From NCBI GenBank assembly GCA_937124505.1, contig CAKZKV010000038.1, positions 1 through 7,850 on the forward strand: 7,850 nucleotides of DNA, given 5' to 3'. Position 1 is the stretch's first letter. The number at the start of each line of letters is the position of its first letter. Shown one piece after another: positions 1 through 6,767 of the stretch. A program made the translations under genes and the position numbers. The notes beneath the pieces were generated by a model. The model saw only the letters and a program-made list of their open reading frames with translations. It searched no databases and was not told the origin of the DNA. Source of the stretch: an uncultured Alphaproteobacteria bacterium (GTDB lineage: Bacteria > Pseudomonadota > Alphaproteobacteria > Micavibrionales > Micavibrionaceae).

Positions 1-533
1 AAAAGAAACAAACTTGCCATGACGATGTGGCGGGCTATTTTATTTCCGGCCAGTATGTCTGGAACGACACCCTCCTGTCCTATGGCTTGCGCAATCAGAA
101 GATTGCGCTGTTCAACCGGCGGAAAATGCGCTTTCCAAATGTGGATGATCTTGATTGCCCCGGCATGGGAGAAATAGAAGGCCATTACCAGCCTGTCCTG
201 AGAGGTAAGGGGCGTGTCGGGCGGCTGCACGCGCCCCTGTTGCATATTGCCAATTATTCGAAACAAGACTGGCTGGAACGGCACAAGCGTTATGCCGTTT
301 GGGAAATCTGCATGACCCGTAAGAACGCCTGGCCGCCCGATCCCGTGCCATGGCGAAATACGCTCAAAAAATTGCTGCGCCGCAATCCGCTCCGCCCAGA
401 ACTCGCTTTTCTTCATTCCTGGATTTTAAAACTGGGATTTCTCGACGGCGCGGCGGGCTTTGACTTCGCCCGCAGCAGATGGGTTTACTATCACCTCATT
501 CGCTCTGGACAGAAGACTACTTCTATAGAATAA
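1..533 (+). CDS. Glycosyltransferase, C-terminal part (5' end outside window)
   Basis: The reading frame is open from the window edge (first full codon at 3) to TAA at 531-533, so this is the last ~176 residues of a longer protein. A GTG at 27 could be read as a start, but nothing marks it as one and the frame continues upstream. The fragment resembles the C-terminal half of family 2 glycosyltransferases that modify surface polysaccharide: an 'ALFNRRKMRFP' stretch like the conserved LFRR segment, a His at the end of 'APLLH', then a basic region and a tail 'LKLGFLDGAAGFDFARSR' followed by 'VYYHLI', typical of membrane-associated sugar transferases of this group. The nucleotide-sugar site with its DxD motif would be upstream and is not visible, so donor and acceptor cannot be named. 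The stop lies 6 bases before yifB, which suggests co-transcription. Family assignment is by remembered resemblance only. Confidence 0.72.
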   Translation, partial: KKQTCHDDVAGYFISGQYVWNDTLLSYGLRNQKIALFNRRKMRFPNVDDLDCPGMGEIEGHYQPVLRGKGRVGRLHAPLLHIANYSKQDWLERHKRYAVWEICMTRKNAWPPDPVPWRNTLKKLLRRNPLRPELAFLHSWILKLGFLDGAAGFDFARSRWVYYHLIRSGQKTTSIE

Positions 534-539
534 ATAGAT

Positions 540-2057
540 ATGGTCGCCAGAATACCGACAGTATCATTTCAGGGCGTGGACGTCAGGCCGATTGACGTGG
601 AGGTGCAAATCTCCGGCGGGGTGGTGGCGTTTAACATCGTCGGCCTGCCGGACAAGGCGGTGGCAGAAAGTAAGGAACGCGTGCGCGGCGCTCTGCATGC
701 CCTTGGTTTATCGCTGCCTGCGAAACGTTTGACCGTCAACCTCGCCCCGGCGGACACGCCGAAAGAAGGCTCTCATTATGATTTGCCGATTGCGCTCGGC
801 CTGCTCTGTGCAATGGACGTGATCCCGGCGGCGGAAATGGCGCATTACGTCACATTGGGCGAACTTTCCCTCAGCGCGCATATCCGCTCTGTCAACGGAG
901 TGTTGCCCGCCGCCATGTTCGCCGCAGAACACGACAAAGGCCTGATCTGCCCGGAGGCATGCGGTGCGGAAGCGTGCTGGGCGGGGGATATAGATATCCT
1001 CGCCCCGAATGATTTGTTACAGGTCATCAATCACATAAAAGGAACGCAGGTTCTCTCCCGCCCTTCTGCCCCCGAACAGGCTGCATTTTCCAGCCGCCAT
1101 CCCGATCTGGCGGAAGTCAAAGGACAGGAAACCGCCAAACGCGCCCTTGAGATTACGGCGGCGGGCGGACATAACCTGCTGATGAGCGGCCCGCCGGGAT
1201 CGGGAAAATCCATGCTGGCGTCCTGCCTGCCGGGAATCCTGCCGCCTTTGTCTGCGCGGGAAGCGCTTGACGTCTCCATGATCCATTCACTGGCCGGAAC
1301 GCTGCCGGAAGGGGGGCTGGTGCGCGAACGTCCCTATCGCGATCCGCATCATTCCGCCTCCCTGCCTGCCTTGATCGGCGGCGGTGCAAAACCCAAACCC
1401 GGTGAGATATCTCTGGCGCATAAGGGCGTTTTATTTCTGGACGAACTGCCGGAATTTGACCGCCGCACGCTGGAGGCCCTGCGCCAACCTCTGGAAACAG
1501 CACAGGCCTTGATTGCAAGGGCCAATCAGCATGTGACCTATCCGGCGGATTTCCAGTTGATTGCCGCGATGAACCCCTGCCGCTGCGGGCATCTGGGCGA
1601 TACTGATCTGGAATGTACACGCGCACCAAAATGCGCCGCCGATTATCAGGCCAAAATCTCTGGCCCGATGCTGGACCGGATCGATTTGCATGTCGATGTG
1701 CCGCCCGTACCCGTCACAAAGCTGTCCGCATTGCCGGAAGGGGAGCCGTCCGCTTCGGTCAGGGAAAGGGTGAATGCCGCCCGTCATCTCCAGAAACAGC
1801 GTTATGAAGAAATGGGCGAAGACCTGCACGTTAATGCACAGGCCGGCGGCAAGGTTCTGGAACAAATCGCCCCGCTATGCAGCGAGGCGCGAGACATGCT
1901 GGACAAGGCGACGGACGCATTGAAACTTTCCGCACGGGGATATCACCGCATCATCCGTGTGGCGAGAACCATTGCGGATCTGGAACAGGCCGGGGACGTC
2001 ATTGAACAGAAACACATTGCAGAGGCCCTGTCCTACCGCCGCATGCGCCTGCAATAG
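540..2057 (+). CDS. comM: YifB/ComM family Mg chelatase-like AAA+ ATPase
   Basis: This is a complete 505-residue protein, the usual family length. It has an N-terminal ChlI-like domain (about 20-140, with 'FNIVGLPDKAVAESKERVR' at 31-49), a AAA+ core (about 190-395) and a C-terminal helical Mg-chelatase domain (about 400-500). Visible motifs are Walker A GPPGSGKS (217-224), Walker B GVLFLDELPEF (296-306), a cysteine cluster C347/C349/C359/C365 after 'AAMNP', the arginine-bearing 'GPMLDRIDLHVDVP' (375-388) and the sensor-2-like 'SARGYHRIIRVARTIADLE' (464-482). In naturally competent bacteria ComM is a hexameric DNA helicase that promotes branch migration when incoming DNA is integrated; in non-competent species the role is less clear. 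The start is ATG; no good Shine-Dalgarno is seen, and the 6-base gap after the glycosyltransferase stop suggests translational coupling. Base composition is GC-rich compared with genes to the right. Confidence 0.95.
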   Translation: MVARIPTVSFQGVDVRPIDVEVQISGGVVAFNIVGLPDKAVAESKERVRGALHALGLSLPAKRLTVNLAPADTPKEGSHYDLPIALGLLCAMDVIPAAEMAHYVTLGELSLSAHIRSVNGVLPAAMFAAEHDKGLICPEACGAEACWAGDIDILAPNDLLQVINHIKGTQVLSRPSAPEQAAFSSRHPDLAEVKGQETAKRALEITAAGGHNLLMSGPPGSGKSMLASCLPGILPPLSAREALDVSMIHSLAGTLPEGGLVRERPYRDPHHSASLPALIGGGAKPKPGEISLAHKGVLFLDELPEFDRRTLEALRQPLETAQALIARANQHVTYPADFQLIAAMNPCRCGHLGDTDLECTRAPKCAADYQAKISGPMLDRIDLHVDVPPVPVTKLSALPEGEPSASVRERVNAARHLQKQRYEEMGEDLHVNAQAGGKVLEQIAPLCSEARDMLDKATDALKLSARGYHRIIRVARTIADLEQAGDVIEQKHIAEALSYRRMRLQ

Positions 2058-2091
2058 TTGTGAGACCTATCCCCTTCCCACCCGTCAATTT

Positions 2092-2182
2092 CGTCATCGC
2101 GAGCGACCAACGGGAGCGTGGCGATCCAAAAAGCTTTGGTCTCTCTAGATTGCTTCGTCGCCTGCGGCTCCTCGCAATGACG
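2092..2182. repeat. Palindromic interspersed repeat (REP/MITE-like, 91 bp)
   Basis: The ends are 12-base inverted repeats with one mismatch: CGTCATCGCGAG (2092-2103) and CTCGCAATGACG (2171-2182). Inside, GCGATC (2121-2126) can pair with GATTGC (2148-2153) including one G-T pair, and CCAAA (2126-2130) can pair with TTTGG (2135-2139) around an AAGC loop. The two arms are different half-units ('GAGCGACCAACGGGAGCGTGG' type and 'GCTTCGTCGCCTGCGGCTCC' type). This GTCATTGCGAG...CTCGCAATGAC layout is a dispersed non-coding element I recognise from many bacterial genomes. It has no transposase here and would need one in trans. It lies 34 bases after the yifB stop, where as RNA it would fold into a large hairpin that might stabilise or end the yifB transcript. 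Reading frames across it are not genes. Confidence 0.85.
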
Positions 2183-2236
2183 GAAAATAAGCGCTTTTCA
2201 AAAATTGACCGGTGGCAAGGCCTATCCCATTTAAAT

Positions 2237-2265
2237 TTGCTTCACGTACCTCCATTTGGTAAAAT
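2237..2265 (+). promoter_or_regulatory. Candidate promoter for the 443-residue protein gene
   Basis: A TTGCTT -35-like hexamer (2237-2242) is 17 bases from a TAAAAT -10-like hexamer (2260-2265, 5 of 6 to consensus). The start codon is 33 bases after the -10. The -35 matches only 3 of 6, so the call rests on the spacing and the -10. Confidence 0.4.
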
Positions 2266-2297
2266 TATGATGTAATAATGTATGTAAGGAAAAGTTT

Positions 2298-3629
2298 GTG
2301 CCCTCAATCAAGGACCTGTTAGACGCTCTGGAAAACAACACTGATAAAAGCAGTGAGGGTGGGCACGCAGATGCAGCCGGGACTGCCAGCAGTAGTAGTG
2401 GCAGTGGCGGCGGATTCAAACCGGAAACTGTTTCCGTTGCCGATCAGATACGCCAGGCACAGGAAGTTGAACGTGCCGTAGAAACAGAAGAATACAAAAC
2501 GGAAATGGAAGCCGGCAACGATGTGGATACGGCCTCTCCCATGGCAAGTATTGCTGCCGCAGCTATGGCAATGAACGCCCTGTTCGATAAAAATCCGGCA
2601 ACAGATAATAATATCAACGTCGATATGACGCATGTGGCGGTCACGGCAGCCGCGCTGGCGATCGTTCAGCCCAAAGCAGATATGGAAGGACAAAACTGGA
2701 AGCATTCCGAAGCGCCTGTCACATACAAATTTTCTGATAATCAGGTCGATAATAAAGTCAAGAATGATGTCAAACTGGAAGATACAAAAGACGCGGTTAC
2801 CAATCTTGCACAAACCCACATGGACTTGAAAGGCGCCATTCAGGACATCAAGGTAGATCGCTACAACGGTGCCAATACCGCCAGCAATATCACTGCGAAC
2901 AAAGAAGAGACTTTCAAAAGCCCCTCAGCATTTGGCGTAACAGCAGGCGCTGCTGCCGGCTGGGGTGCAGGAACTATTGCCGATATGCTGATGCCGGGTC
3001 TGGGTGCCCCTATCCGTCTGGCCTCAACGGCCATGACCGGCGCACAGAGTATGGCGGTTGTCAATGCCGCCATGGGCGGCGGCTCTACCAACTACGACGC
3101 TATGAAAAAGCCAAAGTCCAAGGCCGAGGCGGCGGCAATGAAGGACAAGTCCTCCTCCTATTTTTCCAGTAACAGTAATGTATATAACAACTCCACATCC
3201 GGCGGAACGATTGAGGCTCCAAAGAAAGCAAGCAAATCAGCCATGGCCTTTAATGATGCGGCAACCTCGACGAAGGGTGATCCCGCCCAGCACTTCAAAT
3301 CCAGCCAGATTGCCCTTCTGGAAACAGCCGCCGCCAAGGTTTTTAAGCAGGGTGAAGATCAAACAGGCCACCTGAAAAATGCTGAAATTGCCGATGATGC
3401 TCATGAAAATTACATCTCCAGTGGCGGTGCTGAATTTGACCTTGGGGAAAAACTCCGCGCTCTGAAACATGGGGCGGGAACAGAGGTGCAAAAATCTACG
3501 ATGATTGCAGCCAGCCAGCTTGAAAGCCCGGAACGTGCAGAAAAAGTTGAAAAAGCTCTGGGGCTGGACGAAATGGATCTGACATTTGGTCGTGTTTTCA
3601 AACCGACCAATGCCCCCAAGCCTGTCTAA
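2298..3629 (+). CDS. Uncharacterised Ala/Ser-rich, cysteine-free protein (443 aa)
   Basis: I do not recognise this protein. The GTG start is supported by AAGGA at 2286-2290, seven bases upstream. There is no signal peptide and not one cysteine; only two tryptophans (W134, W222) are present. A polar N-terminus with a Ser/Gly linker (about 28-40) is followed by an acidic helical stretch (45-72) and two small-residue-rich, mildly hydrophobic stretches at 82-97 ('ASIAAAAMAMNALF') and 210-262 (Gly/Ala-rich). A Lys/Ala region (270-285), an Asn/Ser patch (286-303) and a charged helical C-terminal third (about 330-425) complete it. The Gly/Ala-rich 210-262 stretch could be a membrane-active or packing segment, but neither a clear transmembrane helix nor an enzyme motif is seen. 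It appears to be transcribed alone from its own promoter and is flanked by an interspersed repeat. A structural, secreted or envelope-linked role is possible but unsupported. Codon use looks normal and the frame is intact, so it is likely expressed. Confidence 0.8.
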   Translation: MPSIKDLLDALENNTDKSSEGGHADAAGTASSSSGSGGGFKPETVSVADQIRQAQEVERAVETEEYKTEMEAGNDVDTASPMASIAAAAMAMNALFDKNPATDNNINVDMTHVAVTAAALAIVQPKADMEGQNWKHSEAPVTYKFSDNQVDNKVKNDVKLEDTKDAVTNLAQTHMDLKGAIQDIKVDRYNGANTASNITANKEETFKSPSAFGVTAGAAAGWGAGTIADMLMPGLGAPIRLASTAMTGAQSMAVVNAAMGGGSTNYDAMKKPKSKAEAAAMKDKSSSYFSSNSNVYNNSTSGGTIEAPKKASKSAMAFNDAATSTKGDPAQHFKSSQIALLETAAAKVFKQGEDQTGHLKNAEIADDAHENYISSGGAEFDLGEKLRALKHGAGTEVQKSTMIAASQLESPERAEKVEKALGLDEMDLTFGRVFKPTNAPKPV

Positions 3630-3658
3630 ACTCATTTTGTTTTTTGTATCTTTCTTAT

Positions 3659-3674
3659 GAGCCAAACGGCTTTT
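3659..3674 (+). terminator. Weak hairpin with T-run after the 443-residue gene
   Basis: AGCC (3660-3663) pairs with GGCT (3668-3671) around an AAAC loop, with one more possible G-T pair outside and a TTTT run at 3671-3674. Placement between the 443-residue gene and the next promoter is right for a terminator, but a 4-5 base stem is short. Confidence 0.25.
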
Positions 3675-3678
3675 AGCT

Positions 3679-3706
3679 TTGAAACGGCATCTTCTTTGGT
3701 TATGAT
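3679..3706 (+). promoter_or_regulatory. Promoter of the lprI-like/LOG unit, likely leaderless
   Basis: TTGAAA (3679-3684) and TATGAT (3701-3706) each match the sigma-70 consensus at 5 of 6 positions, with a 16-base spacer. With the -10 at -12 to -7, position +1 falls on base 3713, the A of the ATG start codon of the LprI-like gene. This fits the absence of a Shine-Dalgarno before that ATG. Confidence 0.5.
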
Positions 3707-3712
3707 TATGGC

Positions 3713-4153
3713 ATGTATCGTCAACGACATGTTCTGATTCTCCTTCTCTTATGTTTTATGCTTGGCAATTTGCAGGTTTCGGCCAATACACTGCCAACGG
3801 AAAAGCCACCACTTTTCATTAATTTCTGTGACGGCGCAGAAACCCCGGCAGACAAACACGCCTGCACGCAAAAACGTTTCAATAATGCCGAAGTTCTTTT
3901 AAATCAGCAGTTTGACTATTTCCTGATGTTCCTGAATGACACACAATACAAGGAAAATATGAAGGCCGCGCAAAATTCATGGATTCAATACCGAAATGAT
4001 GAGTGCGCGTTTGAAGCCGCATTCTTTGAAGAAGAGATTGCAAAACGTACGTTGGAACTGTCCTGCCTCAGCCGGCTGACAGAAGAACGAACGCTTGTGC
4101 TGTATAATTTTATTCCGCGTATTCGCATACAAAATCAAAAAGAGCCTCGATAA
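3713..4153 (+). CDS. LprI-like (DUF1311) secreted protein
   Basis: This is a 146-residue protein with an N-terminal signal peptide: basic MYRQR, a Leu-rich core (about 7-20), and likely cleavage after VSA at residue 24. There is no lipobox, so it is expected to be a soluble periplasmic protein. The mature part carries the pattern of the lysozyme-inhibitor LprI N-terminal family (DUF1311): C39, C51 in 'ACTQKRFNNAE', 'LLNQQFDYF' (62-70), 'AAQNSWIQYRNDEC' (85-98) and C118 before 'RLTEERT'. The four cysteines are likely to form two disulfides. LprI of mycobacteria inhibits lysozyme; for most family members the function is unknown, so inhibition is only a possibility here. Upstream ATGs at 3702 and 3708 are out of frame. 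No Shine-Dalgarno is seen and a promoter -10 lies just upstream, so translation may be leaderless. The stop TAA is directly followed by the ATG of the LOG gene. Confidence 0.85.
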   Translation: MYRQRHVLILLLLCFMLGNLQVSANTLPTEKPPLFINFCDGAETPADKHACTQKRFNNAEVLLNQQFDYFLMFLNDTQYKENMKAAQNSWIQYRNDECAFEAAFFEEEIAKRTLELSCLSRLTEERTLVLYNFIPRIRIQNQKEPR

Positions 4154-4738
4154 ATGACAGACCAGAAAACTATTTGCGTCTATTGCGGCGCCTCTCCGAA
4201 TGTTGATGAAAAATATAAAACCGCTACATATCAAACCGGAAAAAGCCTTGCAGAGAGAGGATACCGGCTTGTATATGGCGGCGGCAGTTCCGGCCTGATG
4301 GGCATTGTCGCCAACAGTGCCCTCGAACACGATGGAGACGTCATTGGTATAATTCCGGATCATATTGATGAGCGGGAAAAAAAGCACCCAAATCTGACAA
4401 AACTCCACGTTGTCAGCTCCATGCATGAACGCAAGGCCATGATGGCGAACTACTCAGATATTTTCCTTATTCTGCCCGGCGGTCTGGGAACCATGGATGA
4501 GTTTTTTGAAATCGTAACCTGGAAACAATTAGGCCTGCACGACAAAAAAATCATTGTCTACAATATGGAAGATTACTGGGGAAATCTGAAACTACTCCTG
4601 AGAAACATAGGTGACAAAAACTTCATGAAGGTCGCGGACGAGCAGCTTTACTGTATCTGTGATCATCTGGAACAAGTTTTGGAAGAAATTGAAAAAGCAC
4701 CCTTTTCAAACAAGGATGTTAAAGATAATGTTGTGTAA
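4154..4738 (+). CDS. LOG family nucleoside 5'-monophosphate phosphoribohydrolase
   Basis: This is a complete 194-residue member of the LOG/TIGR00730 Rossmann family (formerly 'putative lysine decarboxylase'). Diagnostic motifs are 'YGGGSSGLMG' (41-50), 'SMHERKAMM' (89-97, with R93 and K94) and the signature 'PGGLGTMDEFFE' (108-119, with E116), which form the nucleotide and phosphoribosyl site. Family members release the base from nucleoside 5'-monophosphates; in plants and some bacteria the substrate is a cytokinin riboside monophosphate, while in other bacteria the real substrate may be AMP-like. It is cytosolic, usually a dimer. The ATG follows the stop of the LprI-like gene with no gap, and AAGAG at 4140-4144 could serve as a weak ribosome site, so expression is probably coupled. 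The C-terminal ~15 residues are polar and variable. I see no adjacent isopentenyltransferase gene that would point to true cytokinin synthesis. Confidence 0.93.
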   Translation: MTDQKTICVYCGASPNVDEKYKTATYQTGKSLAERGYRLVYGGGSSGLMGIVANSALEHDGDVIGIIPDHIDEREKKHPNLTKLHVVSSMHERKAMMANYSDIFLILPGGLGTMDEFFEIVTWKQLGLHDKKIIVYNMEDYWGNLKLLLRNIGDKNFMKVADEQLYCICDHLEQVLEEIEKAPFSNKDVKDNVV

Positions 4739-4760
4739 TTATTCATTTTTTTTTTATAAT
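4731..4760 (+). promoter_or_regulatory. Candidate promoter for the diguanylate cyclase gene
   Basis: A perfect TATAAT (4755-4760) lies 18 bases after TTGTGT (4731-4736, 3 of 6), in a very AT-rich gap that includes ten consecutive T (4746-4755). The -35 overlaps the end of the LOG gene. The leader to the GTG at 4816 would be about 48 bases. Confidence 0.35.
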
Positions 4761-4815
4761 AATACTCTAACATATAGCAACGTAACATCAACTTCTAAAA
4801 TAGTGAGCATTAAGA

Positions 4816-5862
4816 GTGATTTACCCACACGATAAAGACGCAGCTAAAAATTACGCGGATAAAGCGTTTAACCAAATGAAAAAAGATGGCGTGGCCCCAA
4901 CGCCCAATAACTTTGAAGTGTGGTACGTTTATTATTCCAAGGAAAACCGGGAGATTGAAAACATCCTTTCTGTTCTTGTAAAAAAGAAAACATCTGCCTC
5001 CGAAACACAGCTGAGAGAAATTTATGATGCCTTTTTAAACGATAACAGAACAGAAGAACGCGTCCAAAAGGCTGGGGAAAATCTGCAAAGTACGATTACA
5101 AATGTTCGTAATGTTGTCGCCGGCGTTAAAACATCAACACACGAATATCAGGGGTCTCTGGAAAAAATCAATATGCGCCTTGGTGCAAATCCGACGGCAG
5201 AAGAATTAAGATCCGTTGTTAACGAGGTCAAAACCAATACGCAACAGGTTATTTCACGAAATCAAAGTCTTGAAGTCGTATTGGAAGAATCTGCCTCAGA
5301 AATTGAAAAATTAAGACAAGACCTTGAAAAAGCACGTAAAGAATCCATGACAGACAGCCTGACCGGCTTGGCCAACCGCAAGGCCTTTGATTCCGAAATC
5401 GTTCGTGTTCTGGCAGATTCAAAAACAGACAAAACACCCTTTTCCGTTTTGATGCTGGATATTGACCACTTTAAAACCTTTAATGACAGTTTTGGACATC
5501 AGGTTGGCGATCAGGTTTTGCGTCTCGTGGCCAAATGCCTTGTTGACGGGATCAAAGGGAAAGATATCGCGGCACGTTATGGAGGCGAAGAATTTGTTAT
5601 CATCCTCCCGGAAACAGAACTTGCATCGGCGGTTTCCGTCGGAAATAACCTGAGAAAAACCGTTGCCAATAAAGATGTGATTAACCGCAGCTCAGGGGAA
5701 CGTCTGGCAAGGATCACCATGTCGGTCGGCGTGGCTCAATTCTCAGGCAATGAAGATTTGGATGACCTCATCGGTCGTGCAGATGCCGCCCTTTATACCG
5801 CCAAAAACAATGGCCGAAATCAGGTTGCTGCAGCGCCAAATCCGGTGAACAAATCTGTTTAG
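4816..5862 (+). CDS. GGDEF-domain diguanylate cyclase with coiled-coil N-terminus
   Basis: A 348-residue soluble protein predicted to make cyclic di-GMP from two GTP. The N-terminal part (about 1-75) has 'PTPNNFEVWYVYYS' (28-41), a pattern I associate with N-terminal domains of alphaproteobacterial diguanylate cyclases. A long helical, probably coiled-coil region (about 80-175) leads into the GGDEF domain (about 176-336). Catalytic features are present: 'DSLTGLANR' (180-188), the metal-site aspartates in 'LDIDHFK' (214-220), 'NDSFGHQVGD' (223-232), the intact active-site loop RYGGEEF (254-260), and 'SVGVA' (303-307). At the inhibitory I-site position nine residues before the GGEEF loop there is Lys (K247-G-K-D250) instead of RxxD, so product inhibition may be weakened. 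There are no membrane segments. The GTG start is the first after an in-frame TGA at 4804 and has no good Shine-Dalgarno; the next Met is residue 21, which would remove part of the N-domain. Confidence 0.93.
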   Translation: MIYPHDKDAAKNYADKAFNQMKKDGVAPTPNNFEVWYVYYSKENREIENILSVLVKKKTSASETQLREIYDAFLNDNRTEERVQKAGENLQSTITNVRNVVAGVKTSTHEYQGSLEKINMRLGANPTAEELRSVVNEVKTNTQQVISRNQSLEVVLEESASEIEKLRQDLEKARKESMTDSLTGLANRKAFDSEIVRVLADSKTDKTPFSVLMLDIDHFKTFNDSFGHQVGDQVLRLVAKCLVDGIKGKDIAARYGGEEFVIILPETELASAVSVGNNLRKTVANKDVINRSSGERLARITMSVGVAQFSGNEDLDDLIGRADAALYTAKNNGRNQVAAAPNPVNKSV

Positions 5863-5928
5863 TTTAGTTTCGTTTTTTCTTTTATTTGATTGTTTGCTCT
5901 ACCGCATTCGTAAAACCAAGGAGTCAAG

Positions 5929-6714
5929 ATGTCCCAGAAAGTTGCATGGATTACAGGCGGCTCCTCCGGCATCGGCGCAGCAACAGCCCTTCAGCTTGCC
6001 AAAGAAGGCTGGATTGTTGCCATAACGGGAACATCGTTGGGGAAGCTGGATATTTTATGCGATAAAGACCCGAAATTTCTAAAAGCGTACCCTGGTGACG
6101 TCACAAAACCCAAAAATATTGCCGATCTAATTGACACGATTGAACAAGAGCTTGGTCCTATTGAACTGGCCGTTTTAAACGCCGGGATTTACAATGAGGA
6201 CACGGCGAAGACGTTCACGGCCAGCAGTTTAAAAAAACACTTTGAGGTCAACGTCTTCGGTGTAGCACACTGCCTTGAGCCGCTATTGAAAAAATTTCTT
6301 GAGCGCAAATACGGACATATTGCCATCACAGCCAGCTTTACAGGATACCGCGGCCTGTCGGGGGCGATCTCCTATAGCGCCTCCAAAGCGGCTCTGATTA
6401 ATCTGGCAGAAAGTCTGGCGATTGAACTAAAAGACACGGGCATTCAAGTGCAGGTTATTTGCCCCGGCTTTATCAAAACGCCCATGACCGATAAAAACAA
6501 ATTTGATATGCCCCTGCTTATGGAGGTAGACAAGGCGGCTGAAGAACTGGTCGAGGGCCTTCATTCCAAACGTTTTGAAATTATCTTTCCGTGGATGTTC
6601 TGCCGTTTTGCAAAGCTGTTACAATTGCTACCGCATCGCCTTTATATCTGGCTCATACATAAACTGGCAAACAAGTTTTTCGCAAAAAGCGCACAAACCA
6701 AAAAGAAGGCGTGA
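5929..6714 (+). CDS. SDR family NAD(P)-dependent oxidoreductase
   Basis: This is a complete 261-residue classical short-chain dehydrogenase. It has the cofactor motif TGGSSGIG (9-16), 'GDVT' (56-59), NAG (84-86), N108 in 'EVNVFG', catalytic S136, and Y149-SAS-K153, followed by 'CPGFIKTPM' (178-186). All members of the Asn-Ser-Tyr-Lys tetrad are present, so it should be active. There is no acidic residue at the end of the second strand ('ITGTSLGKL'), which leans toward NADPH, but this is inference. The substrate cannot be read from sequence. The C-terminal tail (about 219-250) is hydrophobic and aromatic with scattered basic residues ('PWMFCRFAKLLQLLPHRLY'), suggesting membrane association and perhaps a lipid-like substrate. 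The ATG has a strong ribosome site, AAGGAG at 5918-5923, five bases upstream. The 66-base gap after the cyclase gene shows only weak promoter-like sequence, so read-through from that gene is possible. Confidence 0.92.
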   Translation: MSQKVAWITGGSSGIGAATALQLAKEGWIVAITGTSLGKLDILCDKDPKFLKAYPGDVTKPKNIADLIDTIEQELGPIELAVLNAGIYNEDTAKTFTASSLKKHFEVNVFGVAHCLEPLLKKFLERKYGHIAITASFTGYRGLSGAISYSASKAALINLAESLAIELKDTGIQVQVICPGFIKTPMTDKNKFDMPLLMEVDKAAEELVEGLHSKRFEIIFPWMFCRFAKLLQLLPHRLYIWLIHKLANKFFAKSAQTKKKA

Positions 6715-6740
6715 CATTCTCCCCGCTTTTGGTTTATATC
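6711..6740 (+). promoter_or_regulatory. Candidate promoter for the tRNA gene
   Basis: GTGACA (6711-6716, 5 of 6 to the -35 consensus, overlapping the dehydrogenase stop) and TATATC (6735-6740, 4 of 6) are 18 bases apart. Transcription would start near 6747, about 20 bases before the mature tRNA. Confidence 0.4.
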
Positions 6741-6749
6741 AGAACATCT

Positions 6750-6764
6750 AGACTGTCTCAGTCT
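6750..6764 (+). other. Six-base-pair hairpin just upstream of the tRNA
   Basis: AGACTG (6750-6755) and CAGTCT (6759-6764) form a perfect inverted repeat around a TCT loop, ending three bases before the tRNA. No T-run follows, so it is unlikely to be a terminator. It would lie in the 5' leader of the tRNA precursor. Confidence 0.5.
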
Positions 6765-6767
6765 CAG

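Noticed and set aside
1153..1865. Long minus-strand ORFs (158 and 144 codons) opposite yifB
   Set aside because: They mirror a GC-rich, strongly conserved + strand gene, have Arg/Pro-rich low-quality translations and no start signals.
1957..2275. Two + strand ORFs (63 and 71 codons) over the end of yifB and the palindromic repeat
   Set aside because: They are translations of yifB in another frame and of the interspersed repeat; neither has a ribosome site or protein-like composition.
2319..2819. Minus-strand ORF of 166 codons opposite the 443-residue gene
   Set aside because: The translation is Cys/Phe/Ile-rich and irregular, as expected of an antisense shadow; the + strand frame has a ribosome site and a promoter.
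3977..4426. Minus-strand ORF of 149 codons across the LprI-like and LOG genes
   Set aside because: It spans two well-supported + strand genes and shows no motif or start signal.
4154..4738. Lysine decarboxylase annotation for the LOG gene
   Set aside because: PGGxGTxxE is the LOG phosphoribohydrolase signature; the decarboxylase label is an old misannotation.
4725..4755. Possible terminator: ATAAT/ATTAT stem before a ten-T run after the LOG gene
   Set aside because: The stem is five A-T pairs only and would not be stable; the T run is more likely part of an AT-rich promoter region.
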